From the NCBI GenBank assembly GCA_000727475.1, contig KL647292.1, forward strand, positions 514,213 through 578,212: DNA of 64,000 nt, written 5' to 3'. The stretch is from Sarcocystis neurona (Eukaryota > Apicomplexa > Conoidasida > Eucoccidiorida > Sarcocystidae). The notes below the pieces were generated by a model. That model did not search any database and was not told the DNA's origin. It saw nothing but the letters and a program-made list of their open reading frames with translations. Shown piece by piece: positions 23,532-35,500 of the stretch (within the stretch, counting starts at the first letter, position 1; every line of letters begins with the position of its first letter). The position numbers and the translations under genes are program-made.

Positions 23532-25494
23532 CTTCCTCAGCCCTGAGAAATTACCGGCTTCCACAAGGAACCCGACGACGACGCAACTAAACCTAAAACT
23601 CCTTTGCTCAGTATTTGTTTTGCAGATGATAAGCAGCTGCGCCGACAAGCGGCATTTGGGCATGCGAAAACAGGTGAAGTGCAGATAAAAAAGTGCATGT
23701 CTGGAGCGAAGAAGCGGGTAGCGTGTTGAATTGCGTCGCGAGCTGATGACGAGAAGGGAAGAGAGATGTTTTACTGGGAACGGGTTGGGAGTTGTCGCTG
23801 TCCAGTAGAAGACTCACTGAAGAACTGTGAAGAATTCACTGTGTAGGCTGTCCCTACAAGAACAGACCCGGACAAATTTTCCCTGAAAACTACAAGAGCT
23901 GCGCAGGCGTATTATGTACAGAAGGAGGAAGATCAATTAATAAAGGCATATTTCCACCGACTAAATGAGCCGTCTAGACCAACGTAATGCTGAAATAATC
24001 TGCTTTTTTAAAAAAAATCCTTAGGAACTGACAGCGAATTATCGGGGAAAGCCCGTAGTGGGCCATGCGTTGTCAGTTGCAGTACTGTAGTCGTGTGGTC
24101 GCTACCACGAAACATGAATCGCGAACGCATGTGCACAGGAACCACTCGCTCGATGTACTCATACTGTCTTCGTCAAGTGCGTCCTCATGCTAAAAGACGG
24201 AAATGTTGAGCACACCAAAAACGTACAGTGGTACGCAGACCACGTACAGGTACAGATGTAGCCACAGAGCGTATTGCTCGTGCCGTTCTTGTGTATATCT
24301 TCATGTACCGGACCATGTGCACACTGCCTGAACCGAGGACGTACAAAGCGTTTTCTGGAAACGTGTAATTACGACAGAGTTATCCATCTGTCCTTACGTG
24401 CCGGATCACTTGCATACTCAATAACCCAAGGACGTACAGTAAAAGAGTCCCCTGGAAAAGCTCCATGACGATGTAGGTATCAAATCTGTCGTGCGGTCTC
24501 ATCCATCACGTAGCTAAATTTTCTCCGAAAATGAATATTCAGCACACACGTGGCATTCCCTCTACAGTGTGCGTTCAATCGGTGGATCCGCTGGAATGAG
24601 AATCTATACGTAGCTATACACGTCGTCATCAGAAACAGACGCTCGCACCAGTCAAACGACAGTTTCTCTTGTTGCAAAGAAGCTCCTCTTTCCTCTTAGT
24701 GGAAACCCCACCTACGCCGTAACTACGCAGCGAAATTCTCTTTCCGGAAGCACTGTTCCACTGCCGCTTTACCAGACTTCGCTGTTGTATAAATCGCTTA
24801 GGATAACACTGGTTTACAGTGGTACAGCGGCCCAGTGGTGTTGAGCCATGTACCTTCGTACCCACATGTTTCTACACACGTGTCAGATACTCCTGCTTAC
24901 ACATATATATATATATGTGTATGTATGCAAAGACAACGCGGGTTCTTTCTAGGACCTGCATGAGTCGGGAAACGTACACGCACTGTCATACTTAGGTGTG
25001 ATACATTTTATAAACTTCAGGCCGACGTGGTGCTGATTTCTAATGCTCTTTAAAATGCCACCAAAGATGAGTCTCGATATATCAAGGAAACTTAAAAAAA
25101 AAAACAGCCATCGGTGGCGAGATTAACACGCGAACGAGTTGAGTGAGCCAGACCAATTAATTTGTAAAGCTGAGGTGACGCGCCGAGACGTAAGTGTCTC
25201 CTTTGTGTAGACTGAGTTCACTGAGCAATTTCGCTCTGTTGTGCTAGAAAATTTCCTGCCTGTAGAAGTCAGGTCCACTCAGGAGAAGATTTCCACCATG
25301 AGTTAGGCATTGAGATGAAGATTTGTTAGCGTGGCATTGTCGGCCAATCACGTGTAGAAGGTAGCCTGGCAATATTGCGACTTTAAGACTTCCGCAAGAA
25401 TTCGTTTCCTCCTGAATTGGGTTGCCCACACCCAGACCATTTCTTTGCTGTGTAGAAGTGTGGTAAGTGAAGATAAGAATTTTCTTGTAAAATC

Positions 25495-25574
25495 TTTCGT
25501 ATACGAGTTTTTCAAAGGTACGCACTACTAAAGAATTCATTTGTAATTTCTTTTGTATACGAGTTTTTCAAAGG
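25495..25574. repeat. Direct repeat, 24-base copies 56 bases apart
   Basis: The block TGTATACGAGTTTTTCAAAGG or its one-base variant occurs at 25495-25518 and 25551-25574, with partly similar sequence (TTTGTAAT, CTTGTAAA) before each copy. Confidence 0.85.
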
Positions 25575-26982
25575 CACGGGATACTTTCTAGTGTAGCCAA
25601 TGAGGTGACTACCTGTAAGACGCCACTTCGAGTGTAGTGTTAGTGCATTCAGACTATTTTTCTTGAATGTACGTCCAACGTTAGGCAGTTGCCTTTTACC
25701 GCAGTCGCAAAGGTGAAAGCTGCAAGCTAACCCCTGACTGTAACACGGGAGTTTACCAAACGTACAGTCTTCCGTAACGATGGAAGGAAACAAGGTTTAT
25801 CATACGTCGTCCAGTCAAAAATGCAACAGTTCATTTCTTGGTATGACCCTGCAACCACACTCAAATGTAAAAACTTTATTGTGGCGAAGTAAGTAAACAG
25901 GGCGGAGGTCTCGGTACGGGCTAAAGTCAGAGGGAAGTTCAAGAAGTTAAATTTCCCCTGCAAGTTGACGCCATTGTAACGGGATGAGAAATCCCCAAGG
26001 TTGCCTTCAAAGTCTGCAAATAAGACGAGAATCATACGTATAAATGCACGTATCGATACACGTATATATATGTGCGAATACGTAGACGTATTCCTGTTGA
26101 TCTGTGTGCATGAAACATATACATGTGGAGCACGTATAAGTGTATGTATTTATGTAGGTGTTGCATGACTTGAAAGTGGCCACGTTTTTGGACCACTTCG
26201 TACACGAGTCGCGAACGCTTTCTTCAAGAGTAAATACAACAGCGTGATAGACCTACGTTGGTGCTTACGTGTAGCCTGAGGCTGCGTACGAGAATCCACA
26301 CAAGTATGTGCGAGAGGCAAAGCGTTGTCCTACATTGTGAATACACACACCTGACGTTTCTTGCATTACTGACAAAATGTAACGCATCGAGAACGTATTT
26401 GACAGCTGTCTGTGACAAAGTGACGCGTGACGTGCTTCTCATTAATTATCGCAAACCCCCACATCCCTTAAACGACTGTATTGTCCGGTAACTGGTTTGG
26501 AGATACGCTTGTGCTACACGCACATTCTGAATAGACTGGGAAAACGCGCACCGGCAAGCACCATACGCTGCGCAGCAACTGTGTAAACTAATGCTCTGTA
26601 AGGTCTTCATATATACAAGTGTAAACAGTGTAACGTGTGTGTCCATGTTTATATATATATACGTAGGTGCTGCTCAGTCTACAAATATGTACATACATTT
26701 GTATCCATATTCATATGTATACACTGTGTCATATATATATATATATAGTGTACATACACAGATTCACATGGTGTACACGGTGCGACAGCGCGTGTATACA
26801 TACGCGCTGTCAGTACGTATTTAGTTTAGCATGCATTCGCAGACAAATATATGAATATAAATATATATATATGTGTATATCTACGCACTTTTTAGTATAA
26901 ATATATCTACGTACGTGCATATGCTGTACAACATACGAACAGGTACATATGCATATATATATATATATATATTCTCTATAGT

Positions 26983-26983
<1 letters not shown>

Positions 26984-27021
<38 letters not shown>
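26984..27021. repeat. (GT)n microsatellite
   Basis: About 19 uninterrupted GT units, preceded by a (TA)n run at 26955-26970. Confidence 0.9.
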
Positions 27022-27027
<6 letters not shown>

Positions 27028-27738
27028 GGTGACTACATACGTATACGCTGCGTAGTGTATATATATACACACGTAAGCTGGTATGCTGTACGTTACATAT
27101 ATAGATATATATGTATGTGCGTGCTTGTTTTTTTGTTTATCTCCATCTATGTGTGAACGCCTATATATAGTGTGAAGCGAGTGCACTTTCACACACGTGT
27201 GGTTTACTTCGAGGACTTGTTTGACACAACAAGTCATTTTCACTCGCGTTTCCAGGGTGTACGTCTGCGCAGATCCAGCGCTGCAAGCAGCGGGTAGCGG
27301 CACCATCTGCACAGAATTTAATGTATATACACGTACAGGGAAAGTACACAATCGATACACCCACACCTAACACCAGCAAAGATATATGTCCACACACATA
27401 TGTATGTCGCGACATACGAGTACATGTAAATATACGCGCAATATATGTAGATACATACGTATACATGTACGTATGCACGCGGGTATGATATACGCACACC
27501 TATACATAAAGAGAGCATACATAGAAATACATACAGAATATACAGAGTTACACGTGTCTGTACAAGGTAAACAGACAACGCGAGAAAAACCAACACACTC
27601 GTAGCATACGTACCGTACAAAGAGATATGTATATATGTAGATAGAGTATTTGAATTCCTCAACTAGACGAAAAACAAATTTGCTGCTTCTTTTCCAGCAG
27701 CTTCCGTCCTTCAAAGTTGCTTTTGTGCGTGTGTGTGT

Positions 27739-27767
27739 GGGGGGGGGGGGGGGTTGATTTTTTTTTT
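27739..27767. repeat. G15 homopolymer followed by a T tract
   Basis: A (GT)n stretch runs into 15 consecutive G residues at 27739-27753, then TTGA and about ten T residues. The G run can form G-quadruplexes and is also a common site of length error in assemblies. Confidence 0.9.
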
Positions 27768-27769
27768 AT

Positions 27770-28560
27770 TTATTGTTGATCTGCCGTCCTTCTGCTCTTC
27801 CCCATACAACCCCGTCACGTGCTTTCTGCTCGTCACTTTATTGGCTCCCTCCTCCTTGTACTTGGACTCCCGTTCTTCTTAAACTCTCTCTTCTTTCTCT
27901 GCGCCTTCCCTCTTCGTCTTCTCCATTTCTCTCTGCGTGTGCACGTGTGCGTTGTCGACTAGATGGATCCCCGCCTCCTTGGTCGAAAAAAAGTCGTTCT
28001 TCTCTTTGTGCCGCTGATCTTCTTCCCCTATGCTCCCGTCTTCGCCTCCGACGCAGAAAGCCTTTCGAGGAAATTTTTTCTCCCCTCTCCATCTCTTCAA
28101 CACGTCCTTCTCTTTCGCTTCTACTCCTCCCGCTGCTCCCCGTGCACTTTTCTTTTCCGACAAAAAAGAAAAGAAACTCGTCCGTTGTCTTCTTCTGCCC
28201 AACTTGCCTCCTCTGCTACTCACAACAAACGTGTCGACCTCCCTTTTTAAATGTTTTCTTCTCGACTTTTCTTCTCTTCTCCGTCGCTCCCCCCGGCACC
28301 TCTCTCCCCTTGCAGAACTTGCTAAAACGACGACTACATCCTTTTCTCGGTGTTCCTCTCTTCTTTGCAACCCCCGCCCCCCGCTTGCGACCACCCCCCG
28401 CTCTCCTGAAGCGAAAAAAGAAACGCGACCCTACCCCTTCACTTCTTCGACGCTCATTCTTCGCAGAACGCACATCTTCACCGTCGCTGTTGTTTGTTCT
28501 TGTACACTAATACTTCGTGTCTCTTGTCTCGGCGCAGTTCTTTACTTCTTCTTCCTCTTT
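27770..28560. repeat. Polypyrimidine-rich tract
   Basis: The plus strand is strongly C/T-biased for about 800 bases. Long frames on both strands are explained by this bias. It could hold introns or exons of a plus-strand gene converging on the La gene, but no chain could be built. Confidence 0.6.
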
Positions 28561-29598
28561 TTTCCCAATTTAAACGCAGGTGAGACCCTTTTCTCCCTAC
28601 CCTCCTGGCCCGGCGCCTCAGCAGTCCGTCCGTCAAGATTAATTCTCGCTTTTCACAGCAAGTTCCGACGCTCACGAACCGCATTTTCAACGTCTCGACA
28701 CACACTCATCCTTATGGTCCATCACCGGATCACACACAACCACACACACACATATATATATACCACTACATATATATATACACATAAATATGCATACGTA
28801 TGGGTTCGCACCAATGTATGCATGTGGTACATGTCTTCTATACGGTTACCTATATACATCACATACACAAACTCACGTACATATATATATATATATGTAC
28901 GTATGTATGTATATATGCACGTAAGCGTGCATGTATGTATGTATGTATGTGTGTACGCGTGTATGTATGTACGCGTGTATGTAAACATGTACAGACATAT
29001 ATATTATCTCTTTGTGAACCCGAGTTCGCCGTATGTACAGATATATATGCATACGAAAACATGCAAGCGTAAATATGTGGATCCTTGTGAGTACGCAGAC
29101 AGGCAAACGGGTCGACTTTTTGGTGACGGCCCGCAAGTAGTTTTTTTTTGCCAGAAGGATCTGCTGCTCTTCTTAGCCAGCCCTCCGGGAGGAAATTTTC
29201 CGTTTCTCTCGTTTTTTTCCTTTCCCGTGCCGCGCGCTCGACGGAGGAGGAAGGGGGACTTCGTGTGTACCACTTTCTTCTTCCTTCGCAGATCTTTCAC
29301 TTCTTCGGTCTGTTGCTTCTCACGTTTCCACTGCCTTTTGTTGGTTGCTCTTTTACTCTTATCACCACCACAATTTCCTTTCCCCTTCTTACACACACAC
29401 ACACATCCACGCAGACACACACATATACGTGTGTCGAGAAAGATACAGAGAGAGAGACTTAGAGAGAGACAGAGACAGAGACGCACAAGTATACTGCGCC
29501 TTTCTTTCACAACTTCCCCTTTGCTGACCCCGTCTCGCATGCGCGCGTGCAAGACTTCTTTCTCTTTCTCCCCTTCTTCTTCTTCCTCATATGTTCAG

Positions 29599-32500
29599 TT
29601 AATTTGACTGACTCTCTGCTGCTGCCGGCGCTGCGCCTCCTGCCGGGGCTTCCTTGTCACCCACCGCCGCCTCTGCTGCTCCCGCCTTCTGCTGCTTGTC
29701 TGCTGCTGCTTCTGCTGGTTGCTGCTGCTGTGCTGCTGCTGCTTCTGTTTCTGCAGTGGGCCGCGGCTGCTGCTGCTCCTCTCCTCCTTTGTTTGGTGGT
29801 GGTGCTGCTGCGTCTGGCTGCTGCTGCTGCTGTGTCGAGTCAGAAGAAGACGCAGCAGGACGAGCAGCAGGAGCCGGAGCAGCAGGCACAGCAGGAGACG
29901 GGGCAGTCACTCGCGCTGCTTCTTCTCTGTTTCTTTTTCTCGTTGCCGCCTGTGCCGCTGCCTGAGAGCGTTTCTCCGCAGCAAGACCGTTTCGTGTCTT
30001 GAGTAGCTGCGCAAGCGCTTCAGGCTCGCAAGGAGGGTCCTTCGCCAGCTCTGCGATACACTTGTTCACCGAGAAATCCTGGCAGGCAGAGGAAGCAAAT
30101 CGAGACGCCGACAAACAAAAAGTAATGACGCCGCCTTTGGACGCGTACAAATACGAGAAAAGAGATCGATCCAGATACACGCGCATACGTGCCTGCACAT
30201 ACATACGGATCTGGGTGAGTACACACACAGAATAACAAAAAGGATAACGAAAGAAAAAAGAGGGAAAACATGAATGTGTACACATAGAAGAGAAAAAACA
30301 TTGACATACATATATATATACATATATATGTATATATATGCAAGAATGTAAGAATATACAAGCAGCAAAGTGTACTGGGCGGTGCCTATGTATACACAGA
30401 CTCACATGCATCTCGGTAGGGCTCTGCTGTACACCCAAACATACACACACATATATACCTATCCAGTCGGGTCGTACGTATGTCGCTTTCTCTCTTTCGT
30501 TCTGTCACGTACGGAGATATATATATGTATATATATATACGTGTACACACGTATAGCCAGACAAACACATATATATGTTTACTCAAAAGTATACACACAT
30601 CTGAGCAGAGAACTGTCGTTGTATACGGACCGAGAGAAGATGATCTCTCACTGCAGAGAAAGAGTATCGACAGGAGAGCAACGAAGAGGGAGGAAGAGGC
30701 AAGCGAAATAAGCAGAAACAACAACAAGAAGCCGCACATAAAACTACATATATACGCATGCGGAACAGAAGGACGTATATGCCATACACCATACTATTTG
30801 TGAATATCTATGTACACAGAGGCCTAGATACATAGAAAAAGAAGGAGAGGAAGAATACGCCATAGATAAACGTATACACATATACAGAGGCACACACATA
30901 CAGAGAGAGAAGAAACGAAAGGAGGAAGGTGCCATACATAAAACTATGTATATATATGCATGTATATGGATATATATGTACACATAGGCATACACAAATA
31001 GAGAGTGACGAAAGGAAGAATAAGTCACCCATAACAGTTTACACGTACACATGCGGAGACGTCGATGAACACAGAGAAGGCGATACCGAATATACAAATA
31101 AACTCGAAAAAAGGCGCATACAAATTCACGTATACAAATAATATATATATACACAAGCACGTATATATCCCTCACTTTCTTCTGTTCCTACGTACATCCA
31201 CGAGTCGACACACGTTCATTTTTGTTCACGCGAAGAAATTCTTTCACACACGTTGAGATGGCTATACATAGAAGATGACATGGACGGACGTATGGTCCTA
31301 TGAAAATTTTTCCGCACACACACACATATATATTCGGAGAGAGAGACACACATACTTCTCTGTGTGTGTGTGTGTGGTCTGGTCTCGCCTTTTTTCTTTT
31401 CTAAACACCTAAAAGTCTGTTCTTTCCCCCTTCTCCCTTCTGCCTACTTTTCTGTCTGTGAATCGATTTCCACTCTCTTCACCTATAATAAATATTCAAC
31501 AGTTGGCGCGCATCTCGTGCAGACTGCACCTTTTTTCTTCGGGTTTGTAGAGAGATGTGAATCTTTTTCGACTGGCACGTACCTCCTGGTCTTCCTCGCC
31601 TGTTTCGACGTTCTTCCGGATGACAAAGAAACACTTTTGCTGCTGTCCCTGCGCGTCCCTTTTCTCGTGAAAGCCAACCTTCGCTCCAACTACTTGCTTG
31701 TCACGTCCGCCTTTTTTGAAGAACGCTTTGGGATGATAGTCAAGCAAGGCCAGGACAGCCTTCTCGGCTGCCCCGCCCGGCCGCAGCTGCTCTCCTGCAG
31801 CCGTCTTCTGCAAAAATTCGGCTACGCACTTCCGCAAATGCTCCACGCTGTTGAATTTTACTTCTTTCTTCAGCAGCAGCGGCAGCCCTGCCAACTGACG
31901 CCGCAGCTGCTGCACGTCTCGCTCGTGATTCAGTCTCAGCCGCGCCGGCATCTGCAGCGCCAGCAACAGCAGAAGACGCAGGGACAGCAAAAAAGAGAAA
32001 AATCAACGGCACATCAGCCGCAGCAACACCACGCATCACCTCACAAACAAGCAGCAGCAGGAGCAGCCAAGAAGAAGAAGGAAAAAAAAGTGAAGAGGCG
32101 GCAGCGGCGTAAACGATGACGACAGCAGCTGCCGATATAGCAGCCGCTACTGAGTGGGCAGGAAACACTCTTGGCAGAACAGCACGTCCCCATGCAGCAG
32201 CGGCAGCTGCTGCTGACGGAGGAACAAGTGAGCGCATGCACCAGCTGTTGTCAAGATAGTAACATAGCTACTTACACGGCCGCCGCGACAGGCAAAGCAG
32301 GACGTCCCCCCTACGCAAGAAACAGCAGCTGTACCCGGAGGGCGGAAAAGGCCACACAACAGAAAATCTTTTCTACAGATCCGCACTTGATATCGCAGAA
32401 GGAGCACGTGCTGGAAAAAGTGGTATGAGATCGCGCAGCAGCAGCAGCAGGGGCAGTGAGGTAGAACTGCAGCAGGAATGATGAGATAACGCAGCAGCCC

Positions 32501-35500
32501 ACGTGGTGGTACCGGATGCCGTCACAAAGTTTACCTCGGAGCAGGCTCTCTTGACTTCTTTCTCATGCATCAAGATTGCTTCTGCTTGAGCGGCTTCTTT
32601 TCCTGCCGCTGCTGCCGCTGCCGGTGCCCCTCCCGCTGCTGTTGCTGTTGCTACTGCTGCTGCTTCCGCTTCTTCCTTCTGCTGCGGGGGAGGGAACGGA
32701 ATTTTGATCGGCTGCAACTTCTCAATCGTCGCCCGGTCATCTTCGAAAGGAGCCAGCAGCACCCAGCACTGCCTTCTGCTGCTGTTGCCGTTCCAGTTGC
32801 TGTTCCTGTTGCTCTCCGCAGGTGCAGCTTCAATATTCGAGACGAAGCGGACCAGCACCTGCAGCATACACCCACCCCCCCAATAGCTGCCCGAACAAAT
32901 AATGTCTCTGACTTCATCCTCTGCATATGGAAAATATGTACATGTATATTTAGAAGATAATCCATATATAACTACACATATTTATTGTAGACTTGGATCT
33001 ATATATATGATACGAATATGCAAAGACGTTGCTACAAGGATACCAGTAGACGAACAGGTACATGCAACGGAACAGAGAGATTCAACTTAACATGTACATG
33101 TTACCACCTACGCAAAGAACCAAATCACATTGACGAATCTCTGTCTAATAAATATCCTACGAACAGAAAATGATGACACACGCGTACACAAGCATACACA
33201 GAAACATATATACATCTGACTGATCCTGACTGATATACAAATACGTATGTATGTATGTATGTATGTATGTATATGTAGGTGTGGACAGCGATGGACATCC
33301 CAACACATATATGTGGCCAAACGTATGGAAGATGAAGCTTCCTTTGAAGAAAATACAAACACGCGCACACACACAAATGAGAAAAAAACAGTTATACTGA
33401 GTACTGCTGCTAGACGTACCTCGCCGGGAAGGGCTGCTCTTATCGCGTCCTTCACCTGCTGCCACTGCGTCACTTCTGCCGGAATATTACGCACCCGCAA
33501 AAAACACCTGAAGCAGCATGCCAGCAGCAGATGCAGCAGCAGCACCACCACAGCAGATGCAACAGCAGCAGATGCGGCAGCAGCAGACGCGGCAGCAGCA
33601 GATGCGGCAGCAGCAGATGCGGCAGCAGCCGATGCGGCAGCAGCAGATGCGGCAGCAGCAGATGCGACAGCAGGGGATGCGACAGCAGCAGCACAGCAGC
33701 AGATGCAACAGTACCAGGCCAGCAAACGGTGTAACAGCTGGGGGTCGGCAGCAGAACCAGCAAGAGCAGCACCAGCTGATCAGCAGGTGCAACAATTATA
33801 TACCACCAGAAGGAAGACGGGAAATTAGTCGCTGTGCAAAAACAGAGGGGAGGTACATTCCTGAATATCCGAACTTGTAGTTTTTCCCCTTGCTTGCCTA
33901 ACATATACCCACACATGCGCACACGCAGGCATCTACCTTTCTCTGCACGCGCGTGTGCGTATCACTATTTACCCATGCATATATATATATGTATACGTAC
34001 AACTACGTACGTAATCAGACAGATCCGTAATATCTTGGCGTCATGAAGAATTCAGAGGCAACAAGCCGTGATCGCGCTGTGCCATGCAAGTACACTCCTT
34101 TACATGGAAAAGAATGGTCCGTGCACCCGTACATACGTGTGTACAAAAAGAAGAAAAAGGATTACGCTACAAATATACTTTCACACGGGAAAACGATCTT
34201 CCACACATGTACACACCGGTCTATATGTGTCGGATGTGGAAGCAGTTCTCACGAAGCAACACACTGACGTTACGTGATAGAAGTCGAGAGCTGCCACAAA
34301 TATGCAGCAGAAAAGAAGTTCATTTCTTCTTGAACGCAAGTACGCATCGCTGAAGACACATACCCGATACTTGGTCCTCACACAGACAGCCACCTACGCG
34401 CACGTATACATACTCAGACATGTAGACTCATACACATGTATGATGCCACCTACGCGTCTGTGTACACATTTACGCGTGTAGACATAGAGATACAATCATA
34501 CATATAGCACTGGGTGAGCGGCCGACCAGCTGGCAGGTACAGAGACTGACACGAACAGCGAAATTGATAAATATGAAGCGTAAGTACACTACAGAGAGAG
34601 AAGATAAAGACCGTCACGTAGACAACAAAGACCGTCGCGTAGAGACACGGAATGCTACTTGGGGGGAAGAAATGAGACAGTTTAAATCTGACATATTTTC
34701 GAGAGGAAAGGCAAAGGAACGCAGTTGGCCAGGTCAGGTATATCTACCGAAGAATCTGCTGCGCCACCTCCACAGGGGCGTCCGGAGAGGCCTTCGTGTC
34801 GCTAGATCTCTGTCGCACAAAAGTGTCTTCGTCCTCGTCCACCGGGACTTCACCCACACAGAGAACGGACAGAGAGAGAGAAAGCGGAGAAAAGAGATAG
34901 GAAGTAAGAGAGAAAGAGGGGAAGACAGGGAGAAGAAAGAGGAGACGAGGGAGTAGAAAGAGAAAGGGAGGAGAGAGGACGAGCGAAAGACGGAGCCGGA
35001 GAGAGAAACGCCAGTTGAGACGATAGACAGAGAGGAAACAAGAGAAAATGGAAGAGACAAAGAAGCTGAGGGAGAGAGAGAAGGAGCAAACGAAAGGGAA
35101 AGGGAAAAGAGAGACGAATTTAGACGTGCAAACAGACATACACGCTATATTTGCGGATCTCAGGACAGTGTGTACGTTCAACAGAACGACTAATACACAT
35201 ACTACACTTTTGTGTCTCGGGGTGGAGTGTATGTACACTCCGGGAGAGAACGACTAACACATAGACTACACTTGTATGACTCAGGGTGGTGTGTACGTAC
35301 ACCAGGAGCGAACGACTAACACTCACACTACACTTGTACATCGCGGGATGGTGTGTACGTACACCAGGTGCGAACGACTAACACTCACACTACACTTGTA
35401 CATCGCGGGATGGTGTGTACGTACACCAGGAGAGAACGTTTACGCACTGACAGACATATATTAGACGCTCACGCGCTCAGAAGATGTGCCTGCGCGTCTA

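Larger units (their letters stand above)
22620..26000. other. Repeat-poor stretch without a supported gene
   Basis: Composition changes from microsatellite-rich to mixed, moderately AT-rich DNA. Open frames up to about 120 codons exist on both strands but none shows a domain, an amino-acid run or a convincing splice chain. Two small tandem or direct duplications (about 23446-23531 and 25495-25574) are the only structured elements seen. Confidence 0.6.

Noticed and set aside
28030..29607. 525-codon plus-strand frame
   Set aside because: It crosses a polypyrimidine tract and several TA/CA microsatellites and has no domain. Parts might be real exons, but the frame as a whole is compositional.
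31740..31951. Ala/Arg-rich frame in La exon 31583-31951
   Set aside because: It is open and reachable by skipping the microexon, but the other frame gives balanced, conserved-looking protein to the exon end and joins in phase to the last exon.
35170..35440. CRISPR-like direct repeats
   Set aside because: Units are contiguous 62-bp near-identical copies with no unique spacers, in a eukaryotic intron. This is a minisatellite.
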